From the NCBI GenBank assembly GCA_015056885.1, contig SVFL01000001.1, forward strand, positions 80,822 to 144,821: a stretch of DNA of 64,000 bases, read 5' to 3'. The position numbers and the translations under genes are program-made. This document shows positions 9,418-18,068 of this stretch, one piece after another. The notes beneath the pieces are model-generated. The model saw only the letters and a program-made list of their open reading frames with translations. It made no database searches and was not told the DNA's origin. Source of the DNA: Lachnospiraceae bacterium (lineage in GTDB: Bacteria > Bacillota > Clostridia > Lachnospirales > Lachnospiraceae). Within the stretch, counting starts at the first letter, position 1. Each line of letters starts with the position of its first letter.

Positions 9418-9923
9418 AGCTGTTAAAGTGGCTCTATGAAAAAAAGAATAAAAAGCCGGCGCCGTATTACTACAACTATTCTCTGTTGACCATCCTGGCA
9501 AAGCCCATACGAAAGTGGCTGGCTAATGCAGTGGCACCAAATTGTCCTTTTAACTGTATTCGTATACTGATTTATAAAATCTGTGGATTCAAGATTGGTA
9601 AACATGTTTTTATCGGTATGAGATGTTATCTGGATGATATGTGTTATGATCAGATGAAGATAGGAAATAATGTGACCATTTCTTATGGTGTGTATTTTGC
9701 CTGTCATGGGAAGTGGCAGAAGCATTTCGATATTGTGATTGAGGACGGTGCATACATCGGTATGCGGGCCAGTGTGATTACTCCTTCCGGTGATGTGGTG
9801 ATTGGTAAAGGAGCGGTTGTGGGAGCGGCGGCTTTGGTCAACCGGTCCGTTCCGGCGGATAAGCTGGCAGTAGGTGTGCCCATACGCATTATGGACAAGA
9901 AAGAGGATGTAGTAAGTGAGTGA
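9414..9923 (+). CDS. Left-handed beta-helix acyltransferase (WcaF/CysE-like)
   Basis: 169 aa, starts in an ATGA overlap with pglC. Residues 58-155 show hexapeptide-repeat character (IGKHVFIGMRCYL, IGNNVTISYG, IEDGAYIGMRASV, IGKGAVVGAAALV) ending in the VPADKLAVGVPIR cap typical of maltose/galactoside O-acetyltransferase relatives. It lacks the N-terminal Rossmann domain of PglD, so it is either an N-acetyltransferase replacing PglD for the 4-amino sugar, or an O-acetyltransferase of the repeat unit. Position between pglC and a glycosyltransferase fits either role. Confidence 0.75.
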   Translation: MKLLKWLYEKKNKKPAPYYYNYSLLTILAKPIRKWLANAVAPNCPFNCIRILIYKICGFKIGKHVFIGMRCYLDDMCYDQMKIGNNVTISYGVYFACHGKWQKHFDIVIEDGAYIGMRASVITPSGDVVIGKGAVVGAAALVNRSVPADKLAVGVPIRIMDKKEDVVSE

Positions 9924-10713
9924 TTTGATTTCGATAGTTATGCCGTCCTATAATACGGCGGAATATATAGAGGCGTCCATTCGGTCAATACTTGCCCAGA
10001 CCTATACAGACTGGGAACTTATCATTGTGGATGACTGTTCCACGGATGATACGGATTCTATTGTGGCGAGGTTTGATGATGCACGTATTAAGTATCTGAA
10101 AAACGAGAAGAACAGCGGTGCTGCCATCAGTCGTAACAGAGGGCTTCGGGAGGCCAAGGGCAGATGGATTGCTTTTTTGGACAGCGACGATATCTGGGTA
10201 CCGAATAAGCTGGAAAAGCAGCTTCGGTTTATGAAGGAAAACAATTATGCATTCACCTATACCGATTACATGATACAGTTAAACGGGGAATGGTTGCCCT
10301 ATGTTTACACCGGTCCTAAGGTGGTGAATAAACGCAAAATGTACAATTACTGTTATTTTTCTACAATAACTGTGATGTATGACAGAGAGCGCATAGGCCT
10401 TGTACAGATTGCGAATATACGTAAAAATAACGATTATGCCATGTGGCTTCAGATTATCGAAAAGAGCCCATGTTATCGTTTGCCGGAATGTATGTCTTAT
10501 TATATCAAGCATGACAATTCCATTTCCAGCGGCAGCAAGGCCAAACTGATTAAATGGCATTATCTGTTGTTCCGCAAGGCTTTGAATAAAAATTGTGTGG
10601 TTTCGGCGATTCTGACCGCCAACAATATGTTCCATGGAGTTATCAAGAAAATTATATACAAGCAGAGGGTATCAGAGGAACTGCTGCAGGAATTAAGGGA
10701 GAAAAAGTTATGA
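9916..10713 (+). CDS. Family 2 glycosyltransferase
   Basis: 265 aa, GTG start at 9916 overlapping the previous gene by 8 bases. Canonical GT-A fold: VMPSYNTAEYI at residue 6, IIVDDCSTDDT at 36, NRGLREAKGRWIAFLDSDDIW at 75-96 with the metal-binding DSDD. It adds a sugar to the lipid-linked precursor in the cytoplasm. Donor and linkage cannot be read from sequence. Overlaps the dehydrogenase gene by 4 bases. Confidence 0.88.
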   Translation: MSDLISIVMPSYNTAEYIEASIRSILAQTYTDWELIIVDDCSTDDTDSIVARFDDARIKYLKNEKNSGAAISRNRGLREAKGRWIAFLDSDDIWVPNKLEKQLRFMKENNYAFTYTDYMIQLNGEWLPYVYTGPKVVNKRKMYNYCYFSTITVMYDRERIGLVQIANIRKNNDYAMWLQIIEKSPCYRLPECMSYYIKHDNSISSGSKAKLIKWHYLLFRKALNKNCVVSAILTANNMFHGVIKKIIYKQRVSEELLQELREKKL

Positions 10714-12029
10714 GCCTTTATGAGAAAATAATTGCCGGAGAAGAGAAAATTGCACTGGTAGGTCTGGGCTATGTGGGCATGCCTATCGCAGTGGCATTTT
10801 CCAGGAAAGCAAAGGTCATCGGTTTTGACGTAAATCAGTCCAAGATTGAGTTGTATCAGAAGGGAATTGATCCTACCAAAGAGGTGGGAGACGAAGCCAT
10901 CAGGGAGTGTGCGGTGGAGTTTACTGCAGATGAAACGAAGCTTCGTGAAGCAAAGTTTCATATTGTAGCAGTTCCCACCCCGGTCAATCAGGATAAGACC
11001 CCGAATCTGGCTCCTGTTGAGGGGGCAAGCCATGTGGTTGGAAGAAATCTGACCAAGGGTTCTATCGTGGTGTTTGAGTCCACCGTGTACCCCGGAGTGA
11101 CAGAAGATATTTGCGTGCCTATTTTGGAGCAGGAGTCCGGTTTAAAGTGTGGTGTTGATTTCAAGGTGGGCTATTCCCCTGAGAGAATCAATCCCGGTGA
11201 TAAAGTCCATCGTCTGGAGAATATCAAGAAGATTGTCTCCGGTATGGATGCAGAGTCTCTTGAGGAGATTAAGAATGTCTATGATCTGGTAATCGAAGTG
11301 GGGACTTATCCGGTTTCTACCATCAAGACCGCAGAGGCGATTAAGGTGGTGGAAAACAGCCAACGCGACATTAATATTGCTTTTATGAATGAGCTTGCCA
11401 TGGTATTTGATCGTATGGGTATTGATACCAATGAGGTTGTGGACGGTATGAATACCAAGTGGAATGCTTTGGGTTTCCGTCCAGGTCTGGTGGGAGGTCA
11501 TTGTATCGGTGTAGACCCCTATTATTTTACCTATGAGGCAGAGAAACTGGGCTATCACAGCCAAATTATTCTTGCAGGACGTAAGGTGAATGACGGTATG
11601 GGTGCTTTTGTAGCAGATGCTGCGATTAAACAGATGATTTTGGCAGGTAAAGCAGTAAAAAATGCCAAGGTGGTTCTGTTGGGACTAACCTTTAAGGAGA
11701 ACTGTCCTGATATCCGAAACAGCAAGGTGGAGGATATTATCAATCGCCTGAGAGAGTACGGTGTGAGTCCTGTGGTTGTGGACCCCTGGGCAGGGGCAGC
11801 AGAATCCATGCAGGAATATCAAGTAGAACTTAAATCAATGGATGAAGCCAAGGGGGCTGACTGTATCATTGTGGCGGTTGCCCACAACGAGTTCAAAGCG
11901 CTTGGCTTGGATGAGCTGAATGCTTTGTATGGGGATTGCGCTAATAGTGAGAAGGTGTTGATTGATGTTAAGGGCTTGTATCCCGTAAAAGAGATTGAGG
12001 AAAGAGGCTTCAGCTACTGGAGATTATAG
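10710..12029 (+). CDS. UDP-N-acetylhexosamine 6-dehydrogenase (TviB/WbpO-like)
   Basis: 439 aa from ATG 10710, which overlaps the upstream TGA. N-terminal Rossmann motif VGLGYVGMPIAVAF, TPNLAPVEGAS, the SPERINPGDK element and catalytic Cys265 in GGHCIGVDPYY, with the C-terminal substrate-binding fold (GLTFKENCPDIRNSK). This is the UDP-glucose/GDP-mannose dehydrogenase superfamily. INPGDKVHRLENIKK is typical of the Vi-antigen TviB/WbpO branch, which oxidises C6 of UDP-GlcNAc or UDP-GalNAc. It therefore likely supplies a hexosaminuronic acid for the polymer. Confidence 0.88.
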   Translation: MSLYEKIIAGEEKIALVGLGYVGMPIAVAFSRKAKVIGFDVNQSKIELYQKGIDPTKEVGDEAIRECAVEFTADETKLREAKFHIVAVPTPVNQDKTPNLAPVEGASHVVGRNLTKGSIVVFESTVYPGVTEDICVPILEQESGLKCGVDFKVGYSPERINPGDKVHRLENIKKIVSGMDAESLEEIKNVYDLVIEVGTYPVSTIKTAEAIKVVENSQRDINIAFMNELAMVFDRMGIDTNEVVDGMNTKWNALGFRPGLVGGHCIGVDPYYFTYEAEKLGYHSQIILAGRKVNDGMGAFVADAAIKQMILAGKAVKNAKVVLLGLTFKENCPDIRNSKVEDIINRLREYGVSPVVVDPWAGAAESMQEYQVELKSMDEAKGADCIIVAVAHNEFKALGLDELNALYGDCANSEKVLIDVKGLYPVKEIEERGFSYWRL

Positions 12030-12039
12030 GAGCCGGCTT

Positions 12040-13164
12040 ATGAAGGTTTTACACATTAACGGTAATTATCTTACCACAGCACTGCATCAGACAATGATTG
12101 AACATCTGGATAAAACAGGGATAGATAGTACCATTATTGCTCCCACATACAATGCGGAAAGTGCAGTGATTAAACTCAATGAGAACGTGATTGCGGCACA
12201 GTGCTTTCGTAAAAATGACAGGTTCTTTTTTGGATATAAGCAGAAGAAAATAATTCATTATATCACTCAGAATGTATCGGTGCAGGATTATCAACTGATT
12301 CATGCCTACACGTTATTTACCGATGGGAATGTTGCATATGAGTTGTCAAAACAGTATCAGATTCCCTATGTGGTGGCTGTACGCAATACAGATTTGAATC
12401 ATTTTTTTAAAATAAGGTTGAATCTGCGTAAACGGGGCATAGAGATTTTGGAAAATGCGGCAGCAGTATTTTTCCTTTCCGAAGCATATAAGGAAAAGCT
12501 GTTTTCACAATATATTCCTTTGGACAAACAGGAGGGAATTCTTCAAAAAAGCTATGTTATTCCCAATGGCATTGATGATTTTTGGTTTCATAATCAATAT
12601 AAGGGACGTAATTTGAATCAGGCAGTAGAGCGCATAGATGAAAAAAAATTGAATGTGGTTTGTGTGGCTCAGATTACTCCCAATAAAAACATTCCATTGT
12701 TGCAAAAGGCTTTGGGATTGTTGCAAGAGGAAGGGTGGAACACTTGTCTTACGGTGGTGGGAAAGGTGCTTGATGAGAAGGAATTGGATATTATCCGTCA
12801 AGATAAAAATACAGAGTACCATGCTCCTGTTCCTAAGGAAAAGTTGATTGATTATTATAGGGCTGCAGATGTTTTTGCGATGGTATCCCATCATGAAACC
12901 TTTGGTTTGGTGTATGCGGAGGCTATGAGTCAGGGGCTTCCGGTGCTTTATACGAAAGGACAGGGCTTTGACGGTCAGTTTCCGGAAGGAACGGTAGGAT
13001 ATCATGGAAACCCTGTTTCTGCGGAGGATATTGCGGACCGGATACGTCAGGTCTGTGAAAATTATGCTACCTTGGCCGGTAACTGTATGGAACTGACAGA
13101 GAAGTTTGGCTGGGATGGTATTTGTGCGGAGTATAAGAAAATATATGGAGAAGTCACAAAATAA
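12040..13164 (+). CDS. Family 4 (GT-B) glycosyltransferase
   Basis: 374 aa from ATG 12040, with AGGAG 7-8 bases upstream. Two-domain GT-B architecture with VVCVAQITPNKNIPLL at the start of the C-terminal domain and the donor-binding HHETFGLVYAEAMSQGLPV motif with the conserved E-x7-E pattern near residue 295. A retaining glycosyltransferase assembling the repeat unit. Overlaps the following GT2 by 20 bases. Confidence 0.87.
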   Translation: MKVLHINGNYLTTALHQTMIEHLDKTGIDSTIIAPTYNAESAVIKLNENVIAAQCFRKNDRFFFGYKQKKIIHYITQNVSVQDYQLIHAYTLFTDGNVAYELSKQYQIPYVVAVRNTDLNHFFKIRLNLRKRGIEILENAAAVFFLSEAYKEKLFSQYIPLDKQEGILQKSYVIPNGIDDFWFHNQYKGRNLNQAVERIDEKKLNVVCVAQITPNKNIPLLQKALGLLQEEGWNTCLTVVGKVLDEKELDIIRQDKNTEYHAPVPKEKLIDYYRAADVFAMVSHHETFGLVYAEAMSQGLPVLYTKGQGFDGQFPEGTVGYHGNPVSAEDIADRIRQVCENYATLAGNCMELTEKFGWDGICAEYKKIYGEVTK

Positions 13165-14065
13165 TATAAATAAAAAAAATATCTCGATTATTATACCCAT
13201 ATTTAATGCGCAACAGTTTCTTCCGGATTTATTTAAATCGTTAGCAAAATGTGAGTTTCTTTCGGGGGATGAGGTGCTTTTTGTAGACAATGGTTCCACG
13301 GATGATTCTGTTAAATTGTGCAAAGAGGTTGCCGAGAGCAGACAGGGACTTTATCGATGTCTTGATTATTCACAGGTGCCGGGCTCCTATGCAGCCCGCA
13401 ATTATGCAGTGAAACAGGCGAAGGGTGAGATTTTGGTGTTTACCGACAGTGATTGTAAACCCACTGCCGGGTGGTTGCATGCATTGCGTGAAAGCGTGGC
13501 ATCGGGAGTGGTAGTTGCCGGTAAAATACAGATAGAAATTGTGAAGAACGGATTATGGGAGCATTTTGACGTCATAGCTCATTTAAACAGTGAGAAAAAT
13601 GCTGCAGGCAACCGAGTGGCTACGGCCAATATGGCGGTGATGCGGTCGGATTTTGACAAGGTGGGTCTGTTTGAGGAGCGTTTTTCGGGCGGTGACTATG
13701 ATTGGTCCATGCGTGCCGCAGCATCGGGAATGAAGGTGGTTTTTGTGCCGGAGGCACTTGTTTATCATCCTTCCCGTAAAACCTTTGCAGAGATTTTGAA
13801 AAAGGAACAGCGCATTGCCTATGGGGCAGGTAATCATGCCAGATTAAAAAATCAGTCCTGTTTTTTGCTGAGACTTAAGTATTTTCTCAAAATATTTAAA
13901 GTGGATACGAATCTAAGATATATGAAACAGTTAAAGAAAGCAGGAATGGATCGTAAGACACTTTGGGAGTTTAATTGGAAATTTATGCGCATCCGTGTAG
14001 AACAGCTGAAATATGCGGTGAAGGGATATAAGCAGACGGATGTAAGAAAGCTGGGAATAAAATAA
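13145..14065 (+). CDS. Family 2 glycosyltransferase
   Basis: 306 aa from ATG 13145. Earlier TTG/ATG codons in frame lie inside the previous gene. Motifs: IIIPIFNAQQF, LFVDNGSTDDS, PGSYAARNYAV, VFTDSDCKPTAGWL (metal-binding DSD) and a GGDYDW acceptor loop near residue 180. The C-terminal 70 residues are basic and may contact the membrane. Another step of repeat-unit assembly. Separated from the pyruvyltransferase gene by one base. Confidence 0.87.
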   Translation: MEKSQNNINKKNISIIIPIFNAQQFLPDLFKSLAKCEFLSGDEVLFVDNGSTDDSVKLCKEVAESRQGLYRCLDYSQVPGSYAARNYAVKQAKGEILVFTDSDCKPTAGWLHALRESVASGVVVAGKIQIEIVKNGLWEHFDVIAHLNSEKNAAGNRVATANMAVMRSDFDKVGLFEERFSGGDYDWSMRAAASGMKVVFVPEALVYHPSRKTFAEILKKEQRIAYGAGNHARLKNQSCFLLRLKYFLKIFKVDTNLRYMKQLKKAGMDRKTLWEFNWKFMRIRVEQLKYAVKGYKQTDVRKLGIK

Positions 14066-14066
14066 T

Positions 14067-15257
14067 ATGAAAAAATATGTGCTGGTCACAGGCGGGCAGC
14101 TTTTTAACAAGGGTGCCCAAGCTATGACATTTATCACTGCAGATGAGATTGCAAAGCGCTATCCGGATAAAGAGGTGGTGCTGCTTTCCAATAAGGATTA
14201 CCGACGCAGTGAAGAGGAAAAACAACAGTATACTTTCCGTATTATGCCGTATCCCAAAACATTGCATCTGATATTGATGCAGAGTAAATTGGGAAGACTG
14301 TTTTTTAAGCTGTTTGGCGGAAAGGCAGATAAGGACTTTATACAGCTTGTACAGGATGGAGCTGGTTTGATCGATATCAGTGGATACGCACTGGGCTCCA
14401 ACTGGGGATATAAAAAGACTTTATTCTATCTTACCAGATTGGGGATTGCTCATTCTGTGAAAATGCCGGTATATCTTATGCCCCAGTCCTTTGGCCCCCT
14501 TGATTATAAGGGGATATGGGCACCCATGATACAGAGAATGCTTAAGAAGAAGCTTCGTTATGCAGAGGTTATCATGTGTCGTGAACAGGAAGGTTATGAG
14601 CTGTTAAAGGATAAATATCAGCTGGATAATCTGGTGTTGACGCCGGATTTGGTGTTGCAGAATATTGGGGTGGATGCAAAGAATGTTTATAGACAGGCTC
14701 CGGCCATGGAAGGAATAATGATTCCCTCCGGCAGTGTGGCAATAATTCCAAACGGCAAGACCCTGCAGTATGGTAATCCCGAGCAGTTGTTTGAAATGTA
14801 TCGACAGGTTATTGAGTCTTTGCAACAGAAGGGTAAGCAAGTTTTTCTCATCTATCATTCAGCAGAGGATTTACCGATTTGTCAGGATATCAAAAGCAAA
14901 TACTTTAAGGAAAGTGATAAAGTAGCTTTGATAGGGACGGAGCTTAGTTGCCTGGAATTTGACGAGCTGGTAACGAAATTTGATTTTATTATTGCATCCC
15001 GTTTTCATGCGGTAGTTCATGCTTATCGAAATGGTATTCCGGCTGTTGTGCCGGGGTGGGCTGTAAAATATCAGGAGCTTTTGGATTTGTTTGAACAGGG
15101 AGAATTCATGTTTGATGTAAGAGGACAGATTCAGGCTGATAAAATTGTGGCAGCAGTTCATATCATGTGTGAAAAGCATGAATTGTTTTCAAGACAGATT
15201 CAGGATGGTTTGCAGGAAATCCGCAAGAAGAATGTATATGATTATTTGAAACTATAG
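14067..15257 (+). CDS. Polysaccharide pyruvyl transferase family protein
   Basis: 396 aa. Starts VLVTGGQLFNKGAQAM, has MPQSFGPL near 145, TPDLVLQNIG near 195 and the C-terminal SRFHAVVHAYRNGIPAVV motif typical of the CsaB/WcaK pyruvyltransferase superfamily (GT-B-like fold). Members add ketal-linked pyruvate from PEP to a sugar, or in some clusters act as glycosyltransferases. The presence of an FrhB-like protein two genes on is a recurrent pairing in such loci. The product is probably an acidic decoration of the repeat unit. Confidence 0.82.
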   Translation: MKKYVLVTGGQLFNKGAQAMTFITADEIAKRYPDKEVVLLSNKDYRRSEEEKQQYTFRIMPYPKTLHLILMQSKLGRLFFKLFGGKADKDFIQLVQDGAGLIDISGYALGSNWGYKKTLFYLTRLGIAHSVKMPVYLMPQSFGPLDYKGIWAPMIQRMLKKKLRYAEVIMCREQEGYELLKDKYQLDNLVLTPDLVLQNIGVDAKNVYRQAPAMEGIMIPSGSVAIIPNGKTLQYGNPEQLFEMYRQVIESLQQKGKQVFLIYHSAEDLPICQDIKSKYFKESDKVALIGTELSCLEFDELVTKFDFIIASRFHAVVHAYRNGIPAVVPGWAVKYQELLDLFEQGEFMFDVRGQIQADKIVAAVHIMCEKHELFSRQIQDGLQEIRKKNVYDYLKL

Positions 15258-15272
15258 GAGGTTTAGGACAAT

Positions 15273-16835
15273 ATGGCAGATTCCAGAAGTAAAAATACGG
15301 CCAGAAATATTGTTTTTGCTTTTGCGAATAAGATGGTTGCAATTTTGTTGCCTTTTATTTCCCGTACCATTATTCTCTATCTTTTGGGAGAGGAATATTT
15401 GGGTGTGGGAAGTCTGTTTACCTCTATTTTAAGTTTCTTAAGCTTGGCGGAGCTGGGACTTGGCTCTGCCATTGTATATTCTTTGTACAAGCCGATTGAA
15501 GATATGGATACAGAGAAAATTTGTGCTTTTTTGGCTTATTACAGACGCCTATATCGTTGGATTGGCGGTGTTATGTTGGCGGTGGGAACGCTTATACTTC
15601 CGATTATTCCACACTTGATTAAGGGGGAACCGCCCGAGGGCACGAATGTCTATATTTTATTCTATCTATATCTGATTAATTCTGTCATAAGTTACCTCTT
15701 TGCCGGATATAAGCAGTGTCTCTTAGTGGCCCATCAGCGCTCAGATATCAAGAGTAAAATTACACTGGCAATCAATGTGTTGATTCAGGCAGGGCAGATT
15801 GTAGCATTGGTATTGACCCGAAACTTTTATGTGTATGCCTTTGTACCTATTGTGGGGACGATTTTAACCAATGTGCTGAATTCTGTGGTTACCAATAAAC
15901 AGTATCCTGAATATCAGTGCAGGGGCGTTTTGGAGAAAGAGGACAAACGGGCTATTCAAAAACGTCTCAGTGGCCTTGTAGGAACCAAGCTGAATTCCAT
16001 TGTGGTGCATGCAGCGGATATGATTGTGGTGTCTGCTTTCTTAGGCCTGACAGCGACTTCGATTTACGGCAATTATTATTATATCATGAGTGCGGTGAAT
16101 TCTTTTGTGGTGCTGTTTTTCAGCTCTATGACAGCCAGTGTGGGAAATAGTCTGATTACGGAGACCAATGAGAAGAATTATGCATTGTTCAATCGAATTG
16201 GCTTTCTCAATGCGTGGATAACAGGTTGGTGTTCTGTATGTTTATTGTGCCTGTATCATCCCTTTATGATACTTTGGACCGGTGAGGCTTTGACCTACCC
16301 TATCGGTGTGGAGGTTGCGCTGGTAGTGTACTTTTTTATGTTTTCCAGTCAGCGTACCATGTTGGTGTTTAAGGATGCTGCCGGAATTTGGTACGAGGAC
16401 CGCTACAGACCCTATGTGTGTATGGTCACTAATATTGTGTTGAATCTGGTGTTGGTTCATAAATGTGGGATTTATGGTGTGGTGTTTTCATCCATAGCAG
16501 CTTTTGCCATATCAATTCCATGGGTGAATCAGACCTTATTTAAAACCCTTTTTAAAAAGAGCTCCATAGGCAATTTATTGTCTATGGGCTATTACGCATT
16601 GATAACGCTTGCGGCTTCCGCAATTACATGGGTGATTACTGAATGGTTACCTCTTGGCGAGAATCGTATGGCAATTATCGGGTGGTTATTTGCGAGAGCG
16701 GGCGTTTGTCTCGTGGTGCCCAATCTGATTTTTGTACTGTGTTACTGTAGAAAGCAAGAGTTTGCTCAGGTGATAAAAATGGTTTCATCTCGCCTTAGGA
16801 GAAAGAAAGCCAAGGCAGGGGGAAGTAAAATATGA
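15273..16835 (+). CDS. wzx: Wzx-type polysaccharide flippase
   Basis: 520 aa with about 12-14 hydrophobic helices and the N-terminal NIVFAFANKMVAILLPFISRT typical of the polysaccharide transporter (PST) branch of the MOP superfamily. It should move the undecaprenyl-pyrophosphate repeat unit to the outer leaflet. AGGAGG lies 12 bases before the ATG. Together with pglC and the Wzy-like genes upstream it completes a Wzx/Wzy pathway. The stop overlaps the next start by 4 bases. Confidence 0.86.
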   Translation: MADSRSKNTARNIVFAFANKMVAILLPFISRTIILYLLGEEYLGVGSLFTSILSFLSLAELGLGSAIVYSLYKPIEDMDTEKICAFLAYYRRLYRWIGGVMLAVGTLILPIIPHLIKGEPPEGTNVYILFYLYLINSVISYLFAGYKQCLLVAHQRSDIKSKITLAINVLIQAGQIVALVLTRNFYVYAFVPIVGTILTNVLNSVVTNKQYPEYQCRGVLEKEDKRAIQKRLSGLVGTKLNSIVVHAADMIVVSAFLGLTATSIYGNYYYIMSAVNSFVVLFFSSMTASVGNSLITETNEKNYALFNRIGFLNAWITGWCSVCLLCLYHPFMILWTGEALTYPIGVEVALVVYFFMFSSQRTMLVFKDAAGIWYEDRYRPYVCMVTNIVLNLVLVHKCGIYGVVFSSIAAFAISIPWVNQTLFKTLFKKSSIGNLLSMGYYALITLAASAITWVITEWLPLGENRMAIIGWLFARAGVCLVVPNLIFVLCYCRKQEFAQVIKMVSSRLRRKKAKAGGSKI

Positions 16836-17998
16836 ATTCAGTGCAGCAAATAAAAGAGCAAAAGGAATGCTGTGGTTGTGGAATCTGCGCAGCGGTTTGT
16901 CCTGCCAAGTCTATCACTATGCAGATATCACCAAGTGGAAAGGTGGAACCCTGTGTGGGTGAGACCTGTGTATCCTGTGGCAACTGTCTGGCAGTTTGTC
17001 CGCAAAATATGAATGTACTTGGGACCGCTTCTGTAGAAAACGCATCTACGGCTGCCTATGTGTCATGTAAGCTGGTGCAGTCAAAGAATGAGGAAATTCT
17101 TTTTAACGCCACCTCCGGTGGGTTTGTGACTACCTTAGTAAAGAATCTGCTGGAAAAGGGCGAGTATGATGGAGCATTTCTGGTGGACGAGAATCATTAT
17201 GGCAGAGTGGTTCAGACCCGACGTATAGAATCGGGAGAGGATTTGTCAGGGACCCAGAAGTCCCGCTATGTGCAAATCAGTCACACAGAAGAAATTGCAT
17301 ATATTCTGACTCACAGAGAGGAACGATTGATTCTGGTGGGAACGCCCTGTTATCTAAAGGGTTTTATAAAGCTTGTGGAAAAGTATAAACTGCATCGCGA
17401 CAACTTCCTGTTGGTAGGTCTGTTTTGTGACAAAACGATGACTACTCATGTGTGGGAATATTTTGATGAAATCTTCGGGCAGGGGCAGTTGGAGGCTATG
17501 CATTTTCGCTCCAAGAAGGATGTGGGATGGCCGGGGGATGTGAGACTGTTTTTGCAGGATGGTAAGGAATTGAAATTATCCCGCAAGGAGCGCATGGAAA
17601 TAAAGGAATACTTTATGCCAGAGTGTTGTCTGGACTGTATGGATAAATTGAACCCCTATGCAGATTTTTCGGTGGGTGATGATTATGTAAGCAAAGATGC
17701 AGATAAAAAGGGCGGTAATTCATTGATTATTCGGACACAAAGAGGTGCTGCTGTGTGGAAGGATTTGCAGAATGCTTTTGAAGTTCAAGAGTGTACATGG
17801 CAATCCATTGCCCAAAGTCAACATTTGGAGAACAGAGAGCAGGACTTACAGGCAAATAGGCAGAATCGATTGAGGAAGCTGAGACTGGGAGCTGACAGAC
17901 AGTATAAGGAAATCCGGGCAGAGGTTCTTGCGCGACGAAAGCGAAACTCAGGATTTTTTAGACGTGTTGTTGCAAGATGTAAACGTATATTTAAGTAA
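16832..17998 (+). CDS. Fe-S protein of the FrhB/FdhB (F420 hydrogenase beta) family
   Basis: 388 aa. Two ferredoxin-type [4Fe-4S] motifs occur in the first 65 residues (CCGCGICAAVCP and CVSCGNCLAVCP), followed by the coenzyme F420 hydrogenase/dehydrogenase beta-subunit fold with FNATSGGFVTTL, VGTPCYLKGF, GLFCDKT and CLDCMDKLNPYADFSVGDD. Proteins of this type occur repeatedly in Clostridia and Bacteroides polysaccharide clusters beside pyruvyltransferases. The reaction is unknown and a redox modification of a sugar or pyruvyl group is only inference. Last gene of the operon, ending just before a strong terminator. Confidence 0.8.
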   Translation: MNSVQQIKEQKECCGCGICAAVCPAKSITMQISPSGKVEPCVGETCVSCGNCLAVCPQNMNVLGTASVENASTAAYVSCKLVQSKNEEILFNATSGGFVTTLVKNLLEKGEYDGAFLVDENHYGRVVQTRRIESGEDLSGTQKSRYVQISHTEEIAYILTHREERLILVGTPCYLKGFIKLVEKYKLHRDNFLLVGLFCDKTMTTHVWEYFDEIFGQGQLEAMHFRSKKDVGWPGDVRLFLQDGKELKLSRKERMEIKEYFMPECCLDCMDKLNPYADFSVGDDYVSKDADKKGGNSLIIRTQRGAAVWKDLQNAFEVQECTWQSIAQSQHLENREQDLQANRQNRLRKLRLGADRQYKEIRAEVLARRKRNSGFFRRVVARCKRIFK

Positions 17999-18000
17999 AG

Positions 18001-18039
18001 AAAAAGGGCAGTTCACTGGTTTGTGAACATGCCCTTTTT
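18001..18039. terminator. Bidirectional intrinsic terminator
   Basis: AAAAAGGGCA-GTTCAC and GTGAAC-A-TGCCCTTTTT pair with a single bulge around a TGGTTT loop, and both ends have A/T runs. It sits between convergent genes and can end the polysaccharide operon (+) and the lyase gene (-). Confidence 0.88.
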
Positions 18040-18068
18040 AAATATAGTTTACTCAAATGTACGATGCT

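Noticed and set aside
9414..9923. Calling the beta-helix acyltransferase PglD
   Set aside because: It lacks the N-terminal Rossmann-like domain of PglD, so only a general acyltransferase call is supported.
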